The position numbers and the translations under genes were made by a program. Below are positions 59,698-64,000 of a stretch of 64,000 nucleotides of DNA, in pieces; within the stretch, counting starts at the first letter, position 1, and every line of letters starts with the position of its first letter. Origin of the DNA: Peribacillus frigoritolerans. Lineage in GTDB: Bacteria > Bacillota > Bacilli > Bacillales > Bacillaceae. The stretch covers positions 806,001 through 870,000 of the forward strand of contig NZ_SMZY01000001.1 in the NCBI RefSeq assembly GCF_004358755.1, in the 5' to 3' direction. A model generated the notes under the pieces. It was not told where the DNA came from. It ran no database searches and worked only from the letters and a program-made list of their open reading frames with translations.

Positions 59698-60582
59698 ATG
59701 AAAAATGTTTTGAAGAATAGGCTAACTTACGCTTTTCTGATGACCGGCTTTTTAGGAGTGGGAATCGGGTGGGGCATTCCCTATGCCACTGAGAAGGAAG
59801 TCGCAAGTGTGAATGGTGAAAAAATCAGCAAGGATGAGGTATATAGTCTCTTAATCGATCAGGGCGGGAGGCAGCTTGTCGATTACTTAATAACTGAAAA
59901 AATTATTGAGCAGGAGTCAGATAAACAAGACATTACGATTTCAAACGATGCTGTAGAAGAAGAATATCAGACGGTGATTGCGTCCTATGGAGGAGAAGAG
60001 GCTTTTATACAGCAGCTTGAGACAAGCGGCGGCACCGCCCAAGATGTAAAAAAAGATCTGGAAACCAATTTGAAAATCGAAAAGCTTCTCGAGCCGGAAA
60101 TTAAGATTTCAGAGGACGAAATGAAGACCTATTTTGATGGAAATAAAGAGAGTTTTGCAGAGCCGGAGCAAGTAAAAGCAAGTCATATTTTAGTAGAAGA
60201 CGAGGCCAAGGCGAAAGAAGTGAAAGAAAAGCTTGATGGCGGAGCAGACTTTATAGAGCTCGCAAAAGAGTATTCAACAGATACGTCCAACAGTGAAAAC
60301 GGCGGTGACTTGGGCTACTTTGCAAAGGGTGAAATGGTTGCTGAATTTGAAGAAGTCGCATTCGCGATGAAAGAAGGAGAAATCAGCGAGCCTGTAAAAA
60401 CGGAATTCGGCTATCACATAATCAAATTTGCAGATAAGAAAGCTGCCGCAGATGCAGTGTTTGAAGATAAGAAAGAAGAGATTAAAGAAACATTATTTGA
60501 TCAAAAGATGCAAACGGCGTACACAGCCTGGCTACAGGAGAAAAAAGAGGAATACGATATCAAAAATACACTGGAAAGCTAA
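59698..60582 (+). CDS. PrsA/YacD-like peptidyl-prolyl isomerase, membrane-anchored
   Basis: 294 aa. N-terminal hydrophobic segment (YAFLMTGFLGVGIGWGIPYAT) without a lipobox Cys, so it is an uncleaved anchor or a signal peptide, unlike lipoprotein PrsA. SurA-like N-domain (ASVNGEKISKDEVYSLLIDQG), parvulin domain at about 155-250 (KASHILVEDEAKAKEVKEKL, FIELAKEYSTDTSNSENGGDLGYF, EFGYHIIKF). Catalyses folding of exported proteins outside the membrane. The ATG at 59698 follows AAAGGAGA; the longer frame lacks a site. Confidence 0.9.
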   Translation: MKNVLKNRLTYAFLMTGFLGVGIGWGIPYATEKEVASVNGEKISKDEVYSLLIDQGGRQLVDYLITEKIIEQESDKQDITISNDAVEEEYQTVIASYGGEEAFIQQLETSGGTAQDVKKDLETNLKIEKLLEPEIKISEDEMKTYFDGNKESFAEPEQVKASHILVEDEAKAKEVKEKLDGGADFIELAKEYSTDTSNSENGGDLGYFAKGEMVAEFEEVAFAMKEGEISEPVKTEFGYHIIKFADKKAAADAVFEDKKEEIKETLFDQKMQTAYTAWLQEKKEEYDIKNTLES

Positions 60583-60612
60583 GAAAAGAGGGGATGTTTT
60601 TCCTCTTTCTTC
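60581..60612 (+). terminator. terminator of the foldase gene
   Basis: AAGAAAAGAGG pairs with CCTCTTTCTT (one bulge) around a T-rich loop. Confidence 0.6.
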
Positions 60613-60642
60613 TATGTAAAGCATTCATTCACTCACATTCAT

Positions 60643-60671
60643 TGTTAACTTAAATAAAAATAAGTTGACAT
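60643..60671 (+). promoter_or_regulatory. BirA operator (biotin box)
   Basis: TGTTAACTT, 10 bp, AAGTTGACA: inverted repeat with one mismatch, matching the TTGTTAAC...GTTAACAA-type BirA site of Firmicutes, 55-80 bp ahead of bioB. Biotin-loaded BirA would repress bioB here. Confidence 0.75.
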
Positions 60672-60724
60672 AAATCCCCCGCATTCTTTACCATTAAAGA
60701 GAAGGAAATGATGGAGGGATTACC

Positions 60725-61723
60725 ATGGACTGGAAAACACTTGCAAACGACGTAGTGAATGGGGAAGAATTAACTGAAGAAGAAGCACTGAAAATCTTAA
60801 ACTCTGATGATGATGAACTATTAAGTTTGCTTCAAGGTGCATTTACGATCCGCAAGCATTATTACGGGAAAAAAGTAAAGCTGAATATGATCATCAATAC
60901 GAAGTCAGGTCTTTGTCCGGAAAATTGCGGGTACTGTTCACAGTCAAGTATTTCAACAGCGCCGATTGAAAAGTACCGCATGATGGACAGAGAAAGCATT
61001 CTTGCAGGTGCAGAGAGAGCTTATAATTTGAAGGTTGGCACATACTGCATCGTAGCAAGCGGAAGGGGACCATCTGAAAAAGAACTGGATACAGTTGTAT
61101 CTGCAGTAAAAGACATAAAAGACCAATTTGGACTTAAAGTATGTGCTTGCCTTGGTCTATTAAAGCCCAATCAGGCAACACGCTTAAAAGAAGCGGGGGT
61201 CGACCGCTACAATCACAATATCAACACATCAAAAGAGCATCACGAATCAATCACTACATCCCATACATATGATAACCGCGTTGATACGATCGAAGCCGTC
61301 AAGGCTTCAGGCATCTCACCATGTTCAGGTGTCATTATCGGCATGAGAGAAACGAAAAAAGATGTCGTCAATATGGCTTACAGCTTAAAAGCATTAGATG
61401 CTGACTCGATACCTGTCAACTTCCTTCATGCGATTGACGGCACACCGCTTGAGGGGACGGACGACCTTGATCCGCGTTATTGCCTGAAGGTACTTGCTCT
61501 CTTCCGTTTTATTAATCCGACAAAAGAAATCCGCATTTCAGGGGGACGTGAAGTGAACCTTCGATCCCTGCAGCCTCTTGGGCTTTATGCTGCGAACTCG
61601 ATTTTCGTGGGAGACTATTTAACGACTAAAGGCCAGGAAAGCACAAGCGACCATGAAATGCTGAAGGATTTAGGATTTGAAGTAGAATTTGATTTTGAAG
61701 AAAATGAAGCGCTGTCTGTATAA
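60725..61723 (+). CDS. bioB: biotin synthase
   Basis: 332-aa radical SAM enzyme that inserts sulfur into dethiobiotin. The 4Fe-4S triad CPENCGYC (Cys64, Cys68, Cys71) with CSQSS following, the YNHNINTS block for the second cluster region and RISGGREVNLRSLQPLGL at the C-terminal end are all intact. The gene stands alone, separate from any bioWAFD genes, behind its own BirA box. ATG 6 nt after GGAGGG. Confidence 0.97.
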   Translation: MDWKTLANDVVNGEELTEEEALKILNSDDDELLSLLQGAFTIRKHYYGKKVKLNMIINTKSGLCPENCGYCSQSSISTAPIEKYRMMDRESILAGAERAYNLKVGTYCIVASGRGPSEKELDTVVSAVKDIKDQFGLKVCACLGLLKPNQATRLKEAGVDRYNHNINTSKEHHESITTSHTYDNRVDTIEAVKASGISPCSGVIIGMRETKKDVVNMAYSLKALDADSIPVNFLHAIDGTPLEGTDDLDPRYCLKVLALFRFINPTKEIRISGGREVNLRSLQPLGLYAANSIFVGDYLTTKGQESTSDHEMLKDLGFEVEFDFEENEALSV

Positions 61724-61763
61724 AAAAATGGTCCCTTCCAAATGGAGGAGGGACCATTTTTTT
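61722..61763. terminator. bidirectional terminator after bioB
   Basis: 15-bp perfect stem AAAAAAATGGTCCCT / AGGGACCATTTTTTT. Confidence 0.92.
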
Positions 61764-61817
61764 CTCAATTACGGTGAATTGTTTAGGTATAGCCTCAATG
61801 AAATCGGAAAGAGCTCC

Positions 61818-61922
61818 AATTAATTTTGAAACCCCATGAATTAATTCCGAAACCCCACGAATTAATTCCGAAACCCCACGAATTAATTCCAAAACCCCGC
61901 TAATTAATTCCAAAACCCCGCT
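61818..61922. repeat. 21-bp tandem repeat, five units
   Basis: Units of AATTAATTCC-(G/A)AAACCCC-NNN start at 61818, 61839, 61860, 61881 and 61902; units two and three are identical, as are four and five. On the minus strand each unit reads as a heptapeptide (ELIRGVS-like) in an open frame that crosses the bioB terminator; no ribosome site, so probably noncoding. Confidence 0.9.
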
Positions 61923-61942
61923 AATTCGCTAATTCAAATCGA

Positions 61943-63127
61943 TTAATAAGTTGATTCTGGAATCGCTTCATACTTTTCAGGATCAAGCGTATAAACAGTT
62001 TCATCACTTACACCGCCAATAATACCCATTAAACCAGTTTCCACTGTTTTAACAAGCATGCCTTTTTGTTTTTGCCCAAAGTTCTGGGTTTGTCCTTTTA
62101 CTTCAAATAGGACAGTTCCGCTTCCGTTTAAAGCAAATGAGCCTAAAGCTGTTCCCGGCAGATCAAGACCTTGCTGGTACAGTGAGATATTCGTGAAGAC
62201 AGAATCTCCCTTGGCTTGAAGGGCTTCATAGGCGGCAACATTCAGCTGTCTTGAGAAATCATAGTTGTAGTCATTTGCATATTGAGCATATTTTGCTCCT
62301 TCAGCCGAGCTTGGGTCTGGAACAAACTGGGCAGAGATGGACATTGTTGCGATTTCACCAGTGTCGCCTACATATGGAAATCCTTGATGATGAAGATCCA
62401 TGAATACATCGACTTTACCGAACTCTGCCTGCAGATCTTTATACACGTTTCTAACTGTTTGAGCTTCAGGTGTTATGTACCAGCCCGGTTTGTTGGAAGC
62501 GCCAGGGAAATCAGCTGCATTTGGCACGTAGTTTAAGTCAGGGTGAAAATCACGGTTGACATCAAATCCAGGGTTAGACGCATAGTCATCGCCTTGAAGC
62601 AGTCTCGTATAATAGTTCCATGAAGGCGTGGCTGAACTTAATTGCGGGTATCTTTCCACGACCTCTGACCAGCTCAAATCATTCCCTCTTCTGTCTAATT
62701 CAGATGCATCCGCATTCATCATTGGAATGGCGACGATCGTCATCTCTTCGCGGATTTTCTTAGCTTCAGCCGAATTGCTTGAACCGATGTTTTGGAGAGT
62801 ATTCAATAATGCAACGGTTCCTGTCTTTTCATTTCCATGAATTTCACTTTGAACGAGGAGTACCTTATCTCCCTCACCGACTCTGGCCGTGTAGATTTCA
62901 CGACCCTGATTTGTATAGCCTGCCACATCTACTGAAACTCTTCCGCTGCTGCTCTGCTCAATTTGAGTCAGCCTTTTCTTAAGCTCCGCATAATCAATAA
63001 ACCCCTGTGTTGAAAGTGTTTCGCCTGCAGATGGTTTGGCTGCTTCCATATTTCCTGCCTGCGGGAAGACAAGAACTGAAGCTAAAACAGCGGTACCTAA
63101 AATCTTCGTTAATGCACTCTTTTTCAA
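61943..63127 (-). CDS. secreted M14 family zinc carboxypeptidase
   Basis: 394 aa. Signal peptide KKSALTKILGTAVLASVLVFPQAG with a cleavage region near MEA-AK. Zinc ligands in EIHGNEKTGT (His, Glu) and DLHHQG (His); substrate Arg in DVNRDFHPD; catalytic Glu in VLFEVKGQ. Cleaves C-terminal residues of peptides or cell-wall peptides outside the cell. TTG start at 63127 because AGGTGA lies 6 nt upstream; the ATG six codons earlier sits on the far side of that site. Confidence 0.9.
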   Translation of the reverse strand: MKKSALTKILGTAVLASVLVFPQAGNMEAAKPSAGETLSTQGFIDYAELKKRLTQIEQSSSGRVSVDVAGYTNQGREIYTARVGEGDKVLLVQSEIHGNEKTGTVALLNTLQNIGSSNSAEAKKIREEMTIVAIPMMNADASELDRRGNDLSWSEVVERYPQLSSATPSWNYYTRLLQGDDYASNPGFDVNRDFHPDLNYVPNAADFPGASNKPGWYITPEAQTVRNVYKDLQAEFGKVDVFMDLHHQGFPYVGDTGEIATMSISAQFVPDPSSAEGAKYAQYANDYNYDFSRQLNVAAYEALQAKGDSVFTNISLYQQGLDLPGTALGSFALNGSGTVLFEVKGQTQNFGQKQKGMLVKTVETGLMGIIGGVSDETVYTLDPEKYEAIPESTY

Positions 63128-63448
63128 TCCAGTCACCTCATTCATATTAGTTGTACTACAATCAGAATTTTCTGCAAAAAATCCGCCAATCCTTTGTATA
63201 GTGACAAAAATGACGCATTAGTTCTACATGATTCTTAAGTTTCTTATCTCTGCCATTCTATTTTCCTAGTTAATAGAAGTTCTTTCGTCTCACGAAATAA
63301 AAGGTTTTCTGAAGGAAGAAGTTTTAGCTGGAGTAAACTTTTTTTCACTGCCGTTACTATTGTTGAATTGTGAAAAAAGGTTGCTGTAGACCCACTCAGT
63401 CCTTACTTGGTAAGATGTTCAAGGAATGAAAAAGTGGAGGATTTTTGG
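63128..63448. other. intergenic region
   Basis: About 320 bp between divergent genes. Contains a small dyad TTTCGT-ctc-ACGAAA near 63282 and promoter-like AT-rich stretches; no gene, repeat or riboswitch recognised. Confidence 0.5.
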
Positions 63449-64000
63449 ATGGAACAACAAAAATACGCGGATTTAAAACTGGGAGAGCGCGGCGCCATCA
63501 TAAGCATCATCGCATACCTGTGTTTATCTGCTTTAAAACTCATGATTGGATATACAGCCGATTCAGAAGCCTTAAAGGCTGATGGATTAAATAATGCGAC
63601 AGATATCGTTGCTTCAATCGCCGTCTTAATAGGTCTAAGACTATCTCAAAAGCCGGCCGATCAGGATCATCCATATGGGCATTGGAAAGCGGAAACGGTG
63701 GCTTCTCTCCTGGCCTCATTCATTATGATGGCAGTAGGGCTTCAAGTTCTGTATGGTGCGGCCATGTCTGTTTTTGAAGGGAAACAGGAATCTCCTGATC
63801 TCATTTCAGCTTGGACAGGAGTTTTCTCTGCAGTCATTATGTATTTCGTATACCGCTATAATAAAAAACTCGGAGAGAAAATCAAAAGCCAGGCAGTCAT
63901 TGCGGCTGCAAAAGATAACCTTTCAGACGCATGGGTCAGCATTGGGATCGCAGTCGGCATAATTGGATCGCAATTTTCACTTCCTTGGCTCGATCCTCTC
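63449..64000 (+). CDS. cation diffusion facilitator (CDF) metal exporter, 3' end outside window
   Basis: 184 codons visible from ATG 63449 (GTGGAGG 8 nt upstream). CDF hallmarks: first helix SIIAYLCLSALKLMIGY, metal site EALKADGLNNATD (Asp-x-x-x-Asp in helix 2), HPYGHWKAE, helix pair to IMYFVYRYNKK, and helix 5 site AKDNLSDAWVS. Exports Zn, Mn, Co or Fe in exchange for protons. The cytoplasmic C-terminal domain lies beyond the window. Confidence 0.92.
   Translation, partial: MEQQKYADLKLGERGAIISIIAYLCLSALKLMIGYTADSEALKADGLNNATDIVASIAVLIGLRLSQKPADQDHPYGHWKAETVASLLASFIMMAVGLQVLYGAAMSVFEGKQESPDLISAWTGVFSAVIMYFVYRYNKKLGEKIKSQAVIAAAKDNLSDAWVSIGIAVGIIGSQFSLPWLDPL

Noticed and set aside
61626-61913. 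Minus-strand frame encoding ELIRGVS-like heptads
   Set aside because: Crosses the bioB terminator and the 3' end of bioB; explained by the 21-bp tandem repeat, with no ribosome site.

Overview
The window looks like chromosome of an endospore-forming, low-GC member of the Bacillaceae (Bacillus or Metabacillus-like). The grounds are a tricistronic gerA-type germinant receptor, an hrtBA-hssRS haem-stress locus, an OpuC-type osmolyte transporter, BirA-box-controlled bioB, a DUF3243 protein, strong AGGAGG ribosome sites, frequent TTG/GTG starts and T-tailed hairpin terminators. No rRNA, tRNA, CRISPR array or intact transposase was seen.

Bases 1-13 kb are accessory in character. Short genes (DNA alkylation repair protein, ABM monooxygenase, DUF2441-like protein, NUDIX hydrolases, a lone tyrosine recombinase, an HTH protein) are separated by gene remnants and by a dispersed intergenic repeat made of a leader, a T-tailed hairpin and a CAGGTTAGT-like tail. 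Two HAAS-SEDS (FtsW/RodA-like) genes lie about 3 kb apart; one is cut by the window edge and carries Asn at the position of the SEDS catalytic Asp. A stretch of about 145 bp is duplicated at 2.0 and 11.0 kb. At 12.5-15.6 kb an AraC regulator, a sulfatase and its formylglycine-generating enzyme are all broken.

Bases 15.5-33 kb are mostly ordinary, well-kept operons: gerB-gerA-gerC; an SDR gene divergent from a MerR regulator with a 19-bp-spacer promoter; hrtB-hrtA-hssR-hssS behind a direct repeat resembling the HssR box; an M3 peptidase; a serine hydrolase; and a TetR regulator with an RND pump, which share an operator-like palindrome.

Bases 33-54 kb hold a CWB2 cell-wall protein, a frameshifted YcdB-like gene, a cyclic-phosphate-processing receiver-domain protein, an ArsR-MFS pair, alkaline phosphatase, a DUF4352-like lipoprotein, a 52-bp tandem repeat, brnQ, a cardiolipin-synthase-like gene, opuCA-CB-CC-CD, and a sigma-54 module (PAS activator, class III aminotransferase, sodium:solute symporter) with a near-perfect -24/-12 promoter.

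Bases 53.9-58.5 kb are a second decaying island: a frameshifted LysE transporter beside its XRE-cupin regulator, two broken NUDIX genes, an ABC ATPase remnant, an XRE-membrane protein pair, a DinB protein with an internal duplication, and more copies of the dispersed repeat. The end returns to core genes: a DnaD-domain protein, a PrsA-like foldase, bioB, a secreted M14 carboxypeptidase and the start of a CDF metal exporter.
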